DNA from: an uncultured Burkholderiales bacterium
GTDB taxonomy: Bacteria > Pseudomonadota > Gammaproteobacteria > Burkholderiales > Burkholderiaceae_E
Reading direction: 5' to 3'
Assembly: GCA_903923345.1 (NCBI GenBank)
Contig: CAIXXI010000418.1
Location: 1-40,524, forward strand
DNA length: 40,524 bases
Shown here: in pieces, positions 1-12,915 of the stretch
How positions within the stretch are numbered: position 1 is the stretch's first letter
Layout: the number at the start of each line of letters is the position of its first letter
The notes under the pieces: model-generated
What the model saw: the letters and a program-made list of their open reading frames with translations, nothing else
Database searches by the model: none
Told to the model about the DNA's origin: nothing
Translations under genes and position numbers: made by a program

Positions 1-506
1 CGACCCGCTTGTGGCTGGCGGCAGACGAGACTCGCGCGACCGGTCTGATGCTGCAGCGACTGCCAACCGAAGGCGGTCGCGTCGCACCCTCTGCCGCTCC
101 TGCACAAGCCGAGGCGACAGTCGCTCAGGACAGCCCATCCGCACCGATCGGGTCAGAGCAGGATCGCGATGGCTGGTCGCGACTGCAGATTCTTGCCGAA
201 ACCCTCACCGGCGAAGAACTGCTGACCTTGCCTTCTGCGCAGGTGCTGCGACGTCTGTTCTGGCAGGAGCCACTTCATGCCTTCGATGCGCGTGCCGCCC
301 GATTTGCATGCACCTGCTCGCGCCAGAAAGTTTCAACGATGCTGAAGATGCTGGGCCGGGAAGAGGTGGATGACATCCTGCGCGAGCAACCCACGGTGAG
401 TGTGCGCTGTGAGTTCTGCAACACGCCCTACGACTTCGACGCGGTCGACAGCGCCGAACTGTTCGTCACCGAGCCGCTGGCACCGGCTTCGAACGTGCGC
501 CACTGA
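1..506 (+). CDS. hslO: Hsp33 redox-regulated chaperone, C-terminal part (5' end outside window)
   Basis: Translation contains [46 protein letters not shown], the CxC...CxxC zinc motif typical of Hsp33; frame is open to the window edge. Confidence 0.9.
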   Translation, partial: TRLWLAADETRATGLMLQRLPTEGGRVAPSAAPAQAEATVAQDSPSAPIGSEQDRDGWSRLQILAETLTGEELLTLPSAQVLRRLFWQEPLHAFDARAARFACTCSRQKVSTMLKMLGREEVDDILREQPTVSVRCEFCNTPYDFDAVDSAELFVTEPLAPASNVRH

Positions 507-822
507 CCTCGGCTGCACCAGAGCCTGTCCCGGGAGACGGGGCTGGTGCGCCAGGGTCGGATACCTGCACAAAGACTTCATCGGGGCGCATCATTCCGAG
601 CTCGTAGCGGGCACGTTCTTCGATGGCACCCGTACCCTGCTTCAGGTCTCTGACCTCGCCTTCAAGCGCCCGATTGCGTTCCACCAGACGCTCATTGGCC
701 TTGTTCTGATGGACGAGTTGGCGCTCCAGTTCCCAGACCCGCAACCAACTGCCTTTGCCGAGCCAGAGCGGATACTGGATGAGCGCAAGCAGCGCCAGCA
801 GGACAAGGGTGAAGAGTCTCAC
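466..822 (-). CDS. ftsB: Cell division protein FtsB (septum formation initiator family)
   Basis: Short N-terminal TM plus coiled coil ([56 protein letters not shown]); located directly downstream of eno. Confidence 0.9.
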   Translation of the reverse strand: MRLFTLVLLALLALIQYPLWLGKGSWLRVWELERQLVHQNKANERLVERNRALEGEVRDLKQGTGAIEERARYELGMMRPDEVFVQVSDPGAPAPSPGTGSGAAEVSGARSKPVPAAR

Positions 823-834
823 CGGCGCGGCAGG

Positions 835-2417
<1,583 letters not shown>

Positions 2418-2440
2418 GTGGGGTTCCTCGGCAGGGGGAA

Positions 2441-3298
2441 TCAGGCGATCAGGGAATGCTCTGGGAAACCATGCCGCTTGACCAGCGCGTCGAGTTCGCA
2501 CAGGGTCGAGAGCAGCTCAGCCATCCGAGGCAGTGGCCAGGCATTCGGCCCATCGGACAGTGCCTTGGACGGGTCGGGGTGGGTCTCCATGAACAGACCG
2601 GACACCCCGGCAGCCACCGCAGCCCGGGCCAGCACCGGAACGAACTCGCGCTGACCGCCCGACGAACTGCCCTGGCCGCCAGGCAACTGAACCGAGTGGG
2701 TCGCATCAAAGACCACCGGACAGCCGGTCTCGCGCATGATCGCCAGGCCGCGCATGTCGGACACCAGGTTGTTGTAGCCAAACGAGACGCCACGCTCGCA
2801 GACCATGATGGAGTTGCCATCATGGCCGGCAGCCACCGCGGCATCTCGGGCTTTCAGGGCGACCTGCTTCATGTCGTGAGGCGCTAGAAACTGCCCCTTC
2901 TTGATATTTGCAGGCTTGCCGCTGGCCGCCACCGCATGAATGAAATCGGTCTGTCGGCACAGGAAGGCCGGCGTCTGCAGCACGTCGACGACCGACGCCA
3001 CCGGACCAATCTGCTCGATCTCATGCACATCGGTGAGGACGGGCACGCCCACCTGCCTGCGCACTTCTTCCAGAATGCGAAGGCCTTCATCCAGACCCGG
3101 TCCGCGAAACGACTTGCCCGAGCTGCGATTGGCCTTGTCGAATGAGGACTTGTAGATGAACGGCACGCGCAAGGCACCGGTGATGGCCTTGAGCTGACCG
3201 GCTGTTTCGATGGCCAGTTCACGCGATTCGATTGCGCACGGGCCTGCAATCAGGAACAAGGGCCGGTCGAGCCCGACTTCGAATCCGCAAAGCCGCAT
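2441..3298 (-). CDS. kdsA: 3-deoxy-8-phosphooctulonate synthase
   Basis: 285 aa; [53 protein letters not shown]; pyrG-kdsA-eno synteny. Confidence 0.97.
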   Translation of the reverse strand: MRLCGFEVGLDRPLFLIAGPCAIESRELAIETAGQLKAITGALRVPFIYKSSFDKANRSSGKSFRGPGLDEGLRILEEVRRQVGVPVLTDVHEIEQIGPVASVVDVLQTPAFLCRQTDFIHAVAASGKPANIKKGQFLAPHDMKQVALKARDAAVAAGHDGNSIMVCERGVSFGYNNLVSDMRGLAIMRETGCPVVFDATHSVQLPGGQGSSSGGQREFVPVLARAAVAAGVSGLFMETHPDPSKALSDGPNAWPLPRMAELLSTLCELDALVKRHGFPEHSLIA

Positions 3299-3332
3299 CG
3301 TGAGGTCCTGTCAGGTAGGGCTGCTGAGTGAC

Positions 3333-5108
<1,776 letters not shown>

Positions 5109-5149
5109 TCATTGCCGCCCATCGCCTACGCCTCCCCCTCTGGTCCAAG

Positions 5150-6430
5150 ATGAACACCCACCCGCTGCGAATTGAACTGCACGACGAGATTCACACACGG
5201 CCGCGGACCGACGTGTCTGCACCGCATGCGATCACTCATTTGTCAGTGCTGCGGCCCCGCGCCCAGGCAGGGATCCGCCCCCAGGCCCTGCTCGACTGGT
5301 GCGCCCGAAATCACATCGAACCGCCGGCGCCGCAGCAAAGCCACTTTGATGCCGCAATGGGATCGCTGCGGCTGAAATGGGAGCGCCATGGCGAGTTCGA
5401 CGACTACACCGCGTTTACCCCGCAATGCGATGGCGAGAACCCCTTTGCGGTCACGCCAGCCGATGACCTGCTGCGCGAGGTGGTCAAGGCCGATTCAGGT
5501 CAGGTCATTGCAGCGCTGCGACTGGCGGTCGTGTCGGCCGATGATGGAGGCTTTGAATCGGACCGGCCGGCGAGGCTGCTCGGCGGCGGCATCGTCGGTG
5601 CAGCCATCTCCGACGGCGACGCCGCCATGTTTTCGAATTTCAGGCTCGACGAAAACGGCTTCGGCACCATTTTGCTCATCGACAAGGCGACCCGACCCTC
5701 GCAACTCGGCCGCGCTGTGCAACGGATCATCGAGATCGAGGTCTATCGGATGATGGCGATGCTCGCCTTCCCGGAAGCCCGCGAACTCGGCGCTTCACTG
5801 CACCGGATCGAAATCGACCTGGCTGGACTGGTCGCACGGCTGGATACCGCAGGGCCCGAGGAAGAGCCCGCCATCTTGCAGGATGTGACCCGGCTTGCGG
5901 CGAGCACCGAACAGATGTCGACCTACAGCGTCTTTCGCTTCGGAGCGGCCCGAGCCTATCGCAGTCTTGTACGCCAGCGCGGTCAGGAGCTTCGACAGAC
6001 CCGACTGCACCGGCTGCAGATGCCAACCGAGTTTCTTGACCGGCGCTTCGAGCCGGCCATGGCGTATTGCGAAGCGGTCAACCAGCGCCTGGACGCAGTC
6101 TCGATGCGTATCGCTCGCGCCAGTGACCTCCTGGGCACGCGGGTCGAGATCGAGCGGGAACGCCAGAACCAGGAGTTGCTCGCTGCCATGAACAGCCGCG
6201 CCGAACTGCAACTTCGCCTGCAGGAAACCGTCGAAGGCCTGTCGGTTGCCGCGATTGCTTACTACGCCACCGGCCTGGTGGGCTATGTGCTCAAGGCGGC
6301 CGAAAAAGCCGGACTGCCGATCAGCTATGAATTAGGAACCGGCCTGTCCGTCCTGCCGGTCATTCTGGCGGTCTGGTACTTCATGAACCGGGTTCGCAAT
6401 CGGATCCATCGATCAGCCGGCGAGGCCTGA
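5150..6430 (+). CDS. DUF3422-family membrane-anchored protein
   Basis: 426 aa with N-terminal LHDEIHTRPR motif and two C-terminal hydrophobic segments; consistent with DUF3422. Confidence 0.75.
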   Translation: MNTHPLRIELHDEIHTRPRTDVSAPHAITHLSVLRPRAQAGIRPQALLDWCARNHIEPPAPQQSHFDAAMGSLRLKWERHGEFDDYTAFTPQCDGENPFAVTPADDLLREVVKADSGQVIAALRLAVVSADDGGFESDRPARLLGGGIVGAAISDGDAAMFSNFRLDENGFGTILLIDKATRPSQLGRAVQRIIEIEVYRMMAMLAFPEARELGASLHRIEIDLAGLVARLDTAGPEEEPAILQDVTRLAASTEQMSTYSVFRFGAARAYRSLVRQRGQELRQTRLHRLQMPTEFLDRRFEPAMAYCEAVNQRLDAVSMRIARASDLLGTRVEIERERQNQELLAAMNSRAELQLRLQETVEGLSVAAIAYYATGLVGYVLKAAEKAGLPISYELGTGLSVLPVILAVWYFMNRVRNRIHRSAGEA

Positions 6431-6466
6431 TCTTTCGGCGGACAACGCCGGCTGCTCGAATCCGGA

Positions 6467-7249
6467 TCAGGTCAGACCGAAACCGTCGTCTGCAGTGATG
6501 ATGGCCCCGTTGATGAAGCGGGAGTGGTCAGATGCCAGCAGCAGCATCAAGCCGTCGAGGTCTTCCGGCAGGCCAAGGCGCCGCCTGGGCATCATTGAAA
6601 TGAGTTTGCGGCCGGCTTCGGATTCCCAGTGGTGCTCATTGAGTTCCGTGCTGATGTAGCCCGGGCAGATCGCATTCACATTGATGTTGAAGCGCGCCCA
6701 TTCCAGCGCCATGGCGCGGGTCATGTGCACCACGGCCGCTTTGCTCATGCTGTAGGTGCCGATCTGGGCCAGCACTTTCAGACCCGCCATCGACGCCACA
6801 TTGATGATTCGCGCAGCCCGGTCCGGTTCGGTTCGGGCGCGTGCAATCATTTTCCGGGCAACCGCCTGGGCCACGAAAAACGCCCCTCGGGTGTTGGTGT
6901 CGAAGACGAAATCGAAGTCCTCGGGCGTCACATCGACCAGGCGCTGGGTGGTGCTGACACCCGAATTGTTGACCAGGATGTCGATTGCACCCGCCTCGGA
7001 TTCGGCCTGGTCGACCCCGGCTGCAATCGAGGCGGCATCGGTGACGTCCATCGCAACGACATGCGCCTGCCCGCCCTCGCCTTCAATCTCAGCGCGCAGT
7101 TCCTTGAGCCGTTCAAGCCGTCGGGAGGCCAGAACGACGGTTGCGCCGTTGGCAGCCAGCATTCTTGCAAAGCGCGCGCCCAGGCCACTGGAGGCGCCCG
7201 TCACCAGGGCTGTCTTGTCTTTAAGGTCGAAACGCATCGGCTCGGACAT
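6467..7249 (-). CDS. SDR-family short-chain dehydrogenase/reductase
   Basis: TALVTGASSGLGARFARMLA (TGxxxGxG), VNNSG (NNxG-like), active-site YSMSK. Confidence 0.93.
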   Translation of the reverse strand: MSEPMRFDLKDKTALVTGASSGLGARFARMLAANGATVVLASRRLERLKELRAEIEGEGGQAHVVAMDVTDAASIAAGVDQAESEAGAIDILVNNSGVSTTQRLVDVTPEDFDFVFDTNTRGAFFVAQAVARKMIARARTEPDRAARIINVASMAGLKVLAQIGTYSMSKAAVVHMTRAMALEWARFNINVNAICPGYISTELNEHHWESEAGRKLISMMPRRRLGLPEDLDGLMLLLASDHSRFINGAIITADDGFGLT

Positions 7250-7389
7250 ATCGCTTACTCCTGATCAGGCGCTGAAAAAGTGGCGCCGATGATCGCACAC
7301 CGCCCGATGGTGGCGCTCGATGCAATCGGGTGCAGTTTGCGCAGCCGGCCTCGATTGGCGAGAATCGGCGGTTGAATCAGGGATGGAAC

Positions 7390-9039
7390 ATGGACATCGA
7401 ACGCGAATCAATGGAATTTGATGTGCTGGTGGTCGGTGGCGGTCCTGCGGGGCTTGCCGCGGCAATCCGGCTCAAGCAGTTGTGTGCTCAGCACAACCAG
7501 GACTTGTCGGTGTGTGTCATCGACAAGGGATCCGAGATCGGCGCACACACGCTGTCAGGTGCCGTCATGGACCCGCGTGCGCTCAACGAACTGATCCCGG
7601 ACTGGAAGGAACAGGGCGCACCACTCGAAACCGAGGTCAGTGAAGACGAGGTGCTGTTCCTCACCGCGACCAAGGCTCATCGCACGCCGAACTGGGCCCT
7701 TCCGGATTGCCTGCGCAACCACGGCAATTACATCGTGAGTCTGGGCAACGTGGTGCGCTGGATGGGCCAGCAGGCCGAAGCACTGGGTGTCGATGTCTAT
7801 CCGGGCTTTGCGGCAGCCGAGATCCTGTACGACGAAAAGGGCGCCGTGCGAGGGATTGCAACCGGCAACCTGGGCGTCGGACGCGATGGCGAACCGACCG
7901 AGAACTTCCAGCCCGGCATGGAACTGCTCGCCAAGTACACGCTCTTTGCCGAAGGCGCTCGCGGCCATCTGGGCAAGCAGTTGATTGCCCGATTCAAGCT
8001 GGATGCCGACAGCGACCCTCAGACCTATGGCATCGGCATCAAGGAGCTCTGGGAAGTCGAGCCCTCGAAGCACCGCAAAGGGCTGGTCGTGCACACTGCG
8101 GGCTGGCCACTTGAGAACGACACCTACGGCGGCTCGTTTCTGTATCACTTCGGCGAGAACCTGGTCGCGGTCGGCTTTGTCGTCGGCCTGGCCTACCAGA
8201 ACCCCTGGCTGTCGCCCTTCGAAGAATTCCAGCGCTACAAGACCCATCCGGCCATCCGCGGCACCTTCGAGGGCGGTAAACGGCTGAGTTATGGTGCTCG
8301 AGCCATCACGGCGGGCGGCATCATGTCGCTGCCCAAGACGGTCTTTCCAGGCGGCGCACTGATCGGTTGTGATGCGGGCTTTCTGAACGCCTCGCGCATC
8401 AAGGGCAGTCATGCTGCGATCAAGACCGGGATGCTGGCCGCACAGGCCGCGTTCGATGCTCTGGGTGCCGGTCGCAGTGGCGATGAACTGAGTGCCTATC
8501 CCGAGGCCTTCAAGTCGTCCTGGCTGCATGAAGAACTCTGGCGGGCCCGCAACTTCAAGCAGTGGATGAGCAAGGGGCTGGTGTTCGGCACCGTCATGGT
8601 CGGCATCGAGCAGACCGTGCTCGGTGGCAAGATTCCCTGGACCCTGCACCACCAGCATGCCGACCACGAATGTCTCAAACCGGCTTCGTCGTTCAAGCCG
8701 ATCGACTATCCCAAACCGGACGGTAAGCTGACATTCGATCGGCTCTCGTCGGTGTTCATCTCGAACACCAATCACGAGGAAAATCAACCAATTCACCTCA
8801 CGCTCAAAGATGCAACCGTGCCGGTGAACATCAACCTGGCGCAATACGCCGGGCCCGAACAGCGATACTGCCCGGCTGGCGTGTACGAATACGTCAAGAA
8901 CGACGATCAGTCAGACCGGCTGCAGATCAACGCGCAGAACTGCGTGCACTGCAAGACCTGCGACATCAAGGATCCGACCCAGAACATCGTCTGGGTGGTA
9001 CCCGAAGGGGGCGGCGGCCCCAACTATCCGGGTATGTGA
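7390..9039 (+). CDS. Electron transfer flavoprotein-ubiquinone oxidoreductase
   Basis: N-terminal FAD motif VVGGGPAGLAAAIRLKQL; C-terminal RYCPAGVYEY...NAQNCVHCKTCDIKDPTQNIVWVVPEGGGGPNYPGM (4Fe-4S). Confidence 0.96.
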   Translation: MDIERESMEFDVLVVGGGPAGLAAAIRLKQLCAQHNQDLSVCVIDKGSEIGAHTLSGAVMDPRALNELIPDWKEQGAPLETEVSEDEVLFLTATKAHRTPNWALPDCLRNHGNYIVSLGNVVRWMGQQAEALGVDVYPGFAAAEILYDEKGAVRGIATGNLGVGRDGEPTENFQPGMELLAKYTLFAEGARGHLGKQLIARFKLDADSDPQTYGIGIKELWEVEPSKHRKGLVVHTAGWPLENDTYGGSFLYHFGENLVAVGFVVGLAYQNPWLSPFEEFQRYKTHPAIRGTFEGGKRLSYGARAITAGGIMSLPKTVFPGGALIGCDAGFLNASRIKGSHAAIKTGMLAAQAAFDALGAGRSGDELSAYPEAFKSSWLHEELWRARNFKQWMSKGLVFGTVMVGIEQTVLGGKIPWTLHHQHADHECLKPASSFKPIDYPKPDGKLTFDRLSSVFISNTNHEENQPIHLTLKDATVPVNINLAQYAGPEQRYCPAGVYEYVKNDDQSDRLQINAQNCVHCKTCDIKDPTQNIVWVVPEGGGGPNYPGM

Positions 9040-9061
9040 TGCCCGACAAGGAGTTCCGCTC

Positions 9062-9763
9062 ATGAGCAAAGTGTTTCAGAGTGCTTCCGCTGCGCTCGCC
9101 GACATCGTCAGCGATGGCACGACGCTGGGGGTCGGTGGATTCGGCCTGTGTGGCATCCCGGAAGCCCTGATCGCCGCGGTGCGTGACAGCGGCGTTCGCA
9201 ACCTCACCTGCATCTCGAACAATGCGGGCGTCGATGGCTTCGGACTGGGACTGCTGCTGGCCACCCGCCAGGTGCGCAAGATGATTGCGAGTTACGTCGG
9301 CGAGAACAAGGAGTTCGAGCGCCAGTATCTGGCCGGCGAACTCGAACTCGAGTTCACGCCGCAAGGCACGCTGGCCGAACGCCTGCGCGCAGGTGGGGCG
9401 GGCATCCCGGCCTTCTTCACGAAGACCGGCGTGGGCACGATCGTTGCCGAAGGCAAAGACACCCGGGATTTCGATGGCCAGACTTATGTGATGGAGCGAG
9501 CCCTGATCCCAGATGTCTCGCTGGTGAAGGCCTGGAAGGCCGATCAGGCGGGCAATCTGGTGTTTCGTCGCACGGCCCGTAACTTCAACCCGAATGTCGC
9601 GATGGCCGGAAAGATCACCGTGGCCGAGGTCGAAGAGATTGTCGAGAATGGCGCGATCGACCCCGACGCCATTCACCTGCCAGGCATTTATGTGCACCGC
9701 CTGGTGCTCAATGCCACGCCCGAAAAACGCATCGAGCAGCGCACCACGCGTGCGGCTGTCTGA
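9062..9763 (+). CDS. scoA: 3-oxoacid CoA-transferase subunit A
   Basis: [45 protein letters not shown]; paired with subunit B immediately downstream. Confidence 0.93.
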   Translation: MSKVFQSASAALADIVSDGTTLGVGGFGLCGIPEALIAAVRDSGVRNLTCISNNAGVDGFGLGLLLATRQVRKMIASYVGENKEFERQYLAGELELEFTPQGTLAERLRAGGAGIPAFFTKTGVGTIVAEGKDTRDFDGQTYVMERALIPDVSLVKAWKADQAGNLVFRRTARNFNPNVAMAGKITVAEVEEIVENGAIDPDAIHLPGIYVHRLVLNATPEKRIEQRTTRAAV

Positions 9764-9774
9764 GGAGAAACCCC

Positions 9775-10437
9775 ATGGCCTGGACCCGAGACGAAATGGC
9801 AGCGCGGGCGGCGCGCGAATTGCAAGACGGCTTTTATGTGAACCTGGGCATCGGGTTGCCGACCCTGGTGGCCAACCATGTGCCTGCCGGCATGGAAGTC
9901 TGGCTGCAGTCCGAAAACGGATTGCTGGGGATCGGTCCTTACCCCACTGAGGATCAGGTGGACCCGGACATGATCAATGCCGGAAAGCAGACGGTCACGC
10001 CGCTGCCCGGTTCGGCCATCTTCTCGTCAGCAGACTCCTTCGGCATGATCCGGGCGGGCAAGATCAACCTGGCCATTCTCGGAGCCATGCAGGTCTCGCA
10101 GCGCGGCGATCTGGCCAACTGGATGATCCCGGGCAAGATGGTCAAGGGCATGGGCGGTGCCATGGATCTGGTTGCAGGCGTCGGTCGCGTCCTCGTCCTG
10201 ATGGAGCACACCGCGCGCCGCAAGGATGGTGGCGAAGACCTGAAAATCCTGTCGCAGTGCACGCTGCCACTGACCGGCGTGGGTGTGATTGATCTGATCA
10301 TCACCGACCTGTGCGTGCTCGAGGTCGGATCGAGCGGGCTGATTCTGCGCGAACTCGCCCCGGGCGTCAGCCTCGATGAGGTGATCAGCCGCACCGGTTG
10401 CCCAATCGACACCTCAAGCATCAAGGCGGCCGCCTGA
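9775..10437 (+). CDS. scoB: 3-oxoacid CoA-transferase subunit B
   Basis: [40 protein letters not shown]; contains the catalytic-Glu SENG motif. Confidence 0.94.
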   Translation: MAWTRDEMAARAARELQDGFYVNLGIGLPTLVANHVPAGMEVWLQSENGLLGIGPYPTEDQVDPDMINAGKQTVTPLPGSAIFSSADSFGMIRAGKINLAILGAMQVSQRGDLANWMIPGKMVKGMGGAMDLVAGVGRVLVLMEHTARRKDGGEDLKILSQCTLPLTGVGVIDLIITDLCVLEVGSSGLILRELAPGVSLDEVISRTGCPIDTSSIKAAA

Positions 10438-10444
10438 AACACGG

Positions 10445-10474
10445 CACCCACCCTGGTCTTCACCTGGGTGGGTG
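10445..10474 (+). terminator. Putative hairpin terminator downstream of scoAB (9-bp stem, no obvious T-tract)
   Basis: CACCCACCC (10445-10453) pairs with GGGTGGGTG (10466-10474), loop 12 nt, 8 bp after scoB stop. Confidence 0.5.
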
Positions 10475-10501
10475 TCATGCAGTGACTTGACTGGATGGTC
10501 A

Positions 10502-10524
10502 GTCAGGCGCGTGACGCGCCTGAC
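10502..10524. terminator. Perfect 10-bp hairpin between scoB and the RNA-binding protein gene (convergent)
   Basis: GTCAGGCGCG-TGA-CGCGCCTGAC at 10502-10524. Confidence 0.5.
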
Positions 10525-10539
10525 CTTAGCGGGCCTGGA

Positions 10540-10953
10540 TCAGTACTGACGCGGACGGCGCTGACCGCCCTCGGAATTGCCACCGCCGCCGTAGCCGCCA
10601 CCGCCGCCCCCACCACCGCCGTAGCCGCCTCCACCGCCACCGCCGTAGCCGCCTCCGCCGCCGCCACCTCCGCCGCCCCGGCGAAAGCCACCACCGCCGC
10701 CGCCCTGCTGTTCGCGGGCTTCGTTGACAACCAGAGCACGGCCCTCAAGGGAGCTGCCATTGAGCGTGCGGATCGCGTTCTGCGCTGCGTCGGCAGCCGC
10801 CATCGTCACGAAACCAAAGCCACGCGAACGACCGGTCTCACGGTCATTGATGATGCGTGCCTCAATCACGTCGCCATGAACGGCGAACATTTCGGTCAGT
10901 TGGGCATCGGTTGCCCGCCAGGGAAGATTGCCGACGTATATCTTGGTACTCAT
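10540..10953 (-). CDS. RRM-domain RNA-binding protein with glycine-rich C-terminus
   Basis: KIYVGNLPWRATDAQLTEMF (RNP2) and RSRGFGFVTM (RNP1), followed by a long Gly/Tyr tail. Confidence 0.95.
   Translation of the reverse strand: MSTKIYVGNLPWRATDAQLTEMFAVHGDVIEARIINDRETGRSRGFGFVTMAAADAAQNAIRTLNGSSLEGRALVVNEAREQQGGGGGGFRRGGGGGGGGGGYGGGGGGGYGGGGGGGGGYGGGGNSEGGQRRPRQY
10579..10704 (-). repeat. GGN-rich low-complexity tract encoding the poly-Gly/GGY tail
   Basis: On + strand reads as runs of CCGCC/CCACC; encodes GGGGGGGGGGYGGGGGGGYGGGGGGGGGYGGGG. Confidence 0.85.
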
Positions 10954-11258
10954 GCATTGACCTCGAAATCAAGGGACTGATTACATTCCGAGGCGAGAGA
11001 CGAAGACGGGGCCCAAACTTAACCACGAACTGTCGACAGCGATCCGGAACGTGCAATGTCTAGCGCAGCAACGGTGAAAGCAAGGTGACAGACAAACATG
11101 CCGGAATCGACTCGGTTCACGGTTTGAAACGAACGGATCCGGCACACGACAGCGCGATGTTCACAGCGCGGCCTTACTGTGCCACAAAGCCCTGAAACAG
11201 GCACTTGTCCGTTGGTATGAACCGGCGCTCTCCAACACCGGGCTTGCAAAGACCGAAC

Positions 11259-11278
11259 AACTGTATAAAAATACAGTT
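11259..11278 (+). promoter_or_regulatory. LexA (SOS) operator upstream of lexA
   Basis: AACTGTATAAAAATACAGTT: CTGT-N8-ACAG with AT-rich core, 35 bp upstream of the lexA ATG. Confidence 0.93.
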
Positions 11279-11313
11279 ATCGCGGTTCTCCGCCCTCGCT
11301 TGGCCAGCACCTC

Positions 11314-11973
11314 ATGCGCGACCTCACCGCCCGGCAGCAGGAAATTCTCAGCCTGATCCGCCAGCACATCACCGACACCGGTTTCCCACCCACGCGTGCA
11401 GAAATCGCTGCGAAGCTCGGGTTTCGTTCGCCCAACGCAGCAGAGGAACATCTCAAAGCGCTGGCCCGCAAAGGCGTGCTCGAACTCACCTCGGGCGCTT
11501 CGCGCGGCATCCGGCTGAAGCCGCTCAGCGGTCTGATCACCGAGATCGAGCGAACCGCCTCCGCTGCAGCATCCTGGGCCTCACTCAGCCTGCCGCTGGT
11601 GGGTCGTGTGGCGGCAGGCAGCCCGATCCTGTCTCAGGAGCACATCGAACAGCGCTACACGCTCGACGCAAGCCTGTTCCCGGAAAAGCCTGACTACCTC
11701 CTCAAGGTGCGCGGCATGAGCATGCGTGATGCCGGCATCCTGGAGGGCGACCTGCTCGCGGTGCGCCAGTCGGCCGATGCCCGAAGCGGCCAGATCGTGG
11801 TTGCGCGGGTCGATGGCGGCGTCACGGTGAAGCGGCTGAGGCAACGCGGTCAGACCATCGAGCTGCTGCCTGAGAACCCTGATTTCCAGCCAATCATCGT
11901 TGATGCACACACCAGCGATTTCGCCATTGAAGGCATCGGCGTGGGTCTGGTTCGTACCGGCACCTCGTTGTGA
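11314..11973 (+). CDS. lexA: LexA SOS repressor
   Basis: [54 protein letters not shown]; cleavage site VAAGSP; catalytic Ser in GMSMRDAGI and Lys in VTVKRL. Confidence 0.98.
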   Translation: MRDLTARQQEILSLIRQHITDTGFPPTRAEIAAKLGFRSPNAAEEHLKALARKGVLELTSGASRGIRLKPLSGLITEIERTASAAASWASLSLPLVGRVAAGSPILSQEHIEQRYTLDASLFPEKPDYLLKVRGMSMRDAGILEGDLLAVRQSADARSGQIVVARVDGGVTVKRLRQRGQTIELLPENPDFQPIIVDAHTSDFAIEGIGVGLVRTGTSL

Positions 11974-12009
11974 GCTGCCGTCCAAACGCGCCTGCCCGTC
12001 ACACCACCC

Positions 12010-12900
12010 ATGGCCTCGCTTCCTCTGCGATCATCCCCAACGCCGGCTTCAGCTCACCAGACGGCGGCCTCCCCGACACCACAGATCGCGGGCGTCTGGC
12101 GCGCTGATCAACTCGGGCATGGCAGTCCGGCTGGGTTGCCCAGCGGTTTTGCCCAACTCGACGCCCAGTTGCCAGGCGGCGGCTGGCCGATCGGGCTGCC
12201 CACCGAGCTGATCGCCCGCGAGCCCGGCGTGGGCGAGTTGCGGCTGCTGGTGCCGGTGCTGCGCCAGCTCACACGAGAGCGCAAGGTCGTTGTCCTGCTG
12301 GGGCCACCGCATGTGCCCTATGCGCCGGCTTTTGCCGCATTCGGCATCGACCTCGACTACCTCATCGTCGTGCAGGCTGTTCAGGCCGCCGATCGCCTCT
12401 GGGCCGTCGAACAGGTTCTGCGCAGTGCCAGCTTCGGTGCCCTGCTCGCCTGGCTGCCCCAGGGCCGGACCCGTCCAGAGCATTTGCGACGCATGCAACT
12501 GGCTGCACAGAGCGCGCGCGGGCCCGTCTTTCTGTTCAGGGATCTGCCGGCCCAGTTCGAGGCCTCACCGGCCCCACTGCGCCTGCTGTTGCTGCCCCGA
12601 CCACAGCAACAGATTTCCATCCAGATCCTCAAGCGGCGTGGCCCGCTGCTGGCCCGTCCGCTCATTCTTGATCTGCCGCAATCGTCCAACACCCTGCGGC
12701 TGGGTCGGGCAACCCGCCCGGGAGTGTCTGCGGTCACAGCACCAACGGATGCGCCGCATCCATTGCATGAGGCCAAAGCGCTGCCCGATCGGTCCGCTGC
12801 AGGACGCAGCCGACTGCAAACAGCCCATGCCATGCCCTCCCCAGCTCAACTCGAACCATCGTCCGGGTATCCAGCGACACCCGTCGCTCGGCCTCACTGA
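12010..12900 (+). CDS. imuA: ImuA-like translesion-synthesis-associated protein (RecA-fold)
   Basis: LPSGFAQLDAQLPGGGWPIGLPTELIAREPGVGELRLLVPVL..., ALLAWLP, RRMQLAAQ; lies between lexA and imuB. Confidence 0.9.
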   Translation: MASLPLRSSPTPASAHQTAASPTPQIAGVWRADQLGHGSPAGLPSGFAQLDAQLPGGGWPIGLPTELIAREPGVGELRLLVPVLRQLTRERKVVVLLGPPHVPYAPAFAAFGIDLDYLIVVQAVQAADRLWAVEQVLRSASFGALLAWLPQGRTRPEHLRRMQLAAQSARGPVFLFRDLPAQFEASPAPLRLLLLPRPQQQISIQILKRRGPLLARPLILDLPQSSNTLRLGRATRPGVSAVTAPTDAPHPLHEAKALPDRSAAGRSRLQTAHAMPSPAQLEPSSGYPATPVARPH

Positions 12901-12915
12901 ACACGGTGAACCAGC

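Noticed and set aside
7555-8844. 429-aa minus-strand ORF inside the ETF-QO gene
   Set aside because: Antisense shadow ORF of a clearly assigned gene.
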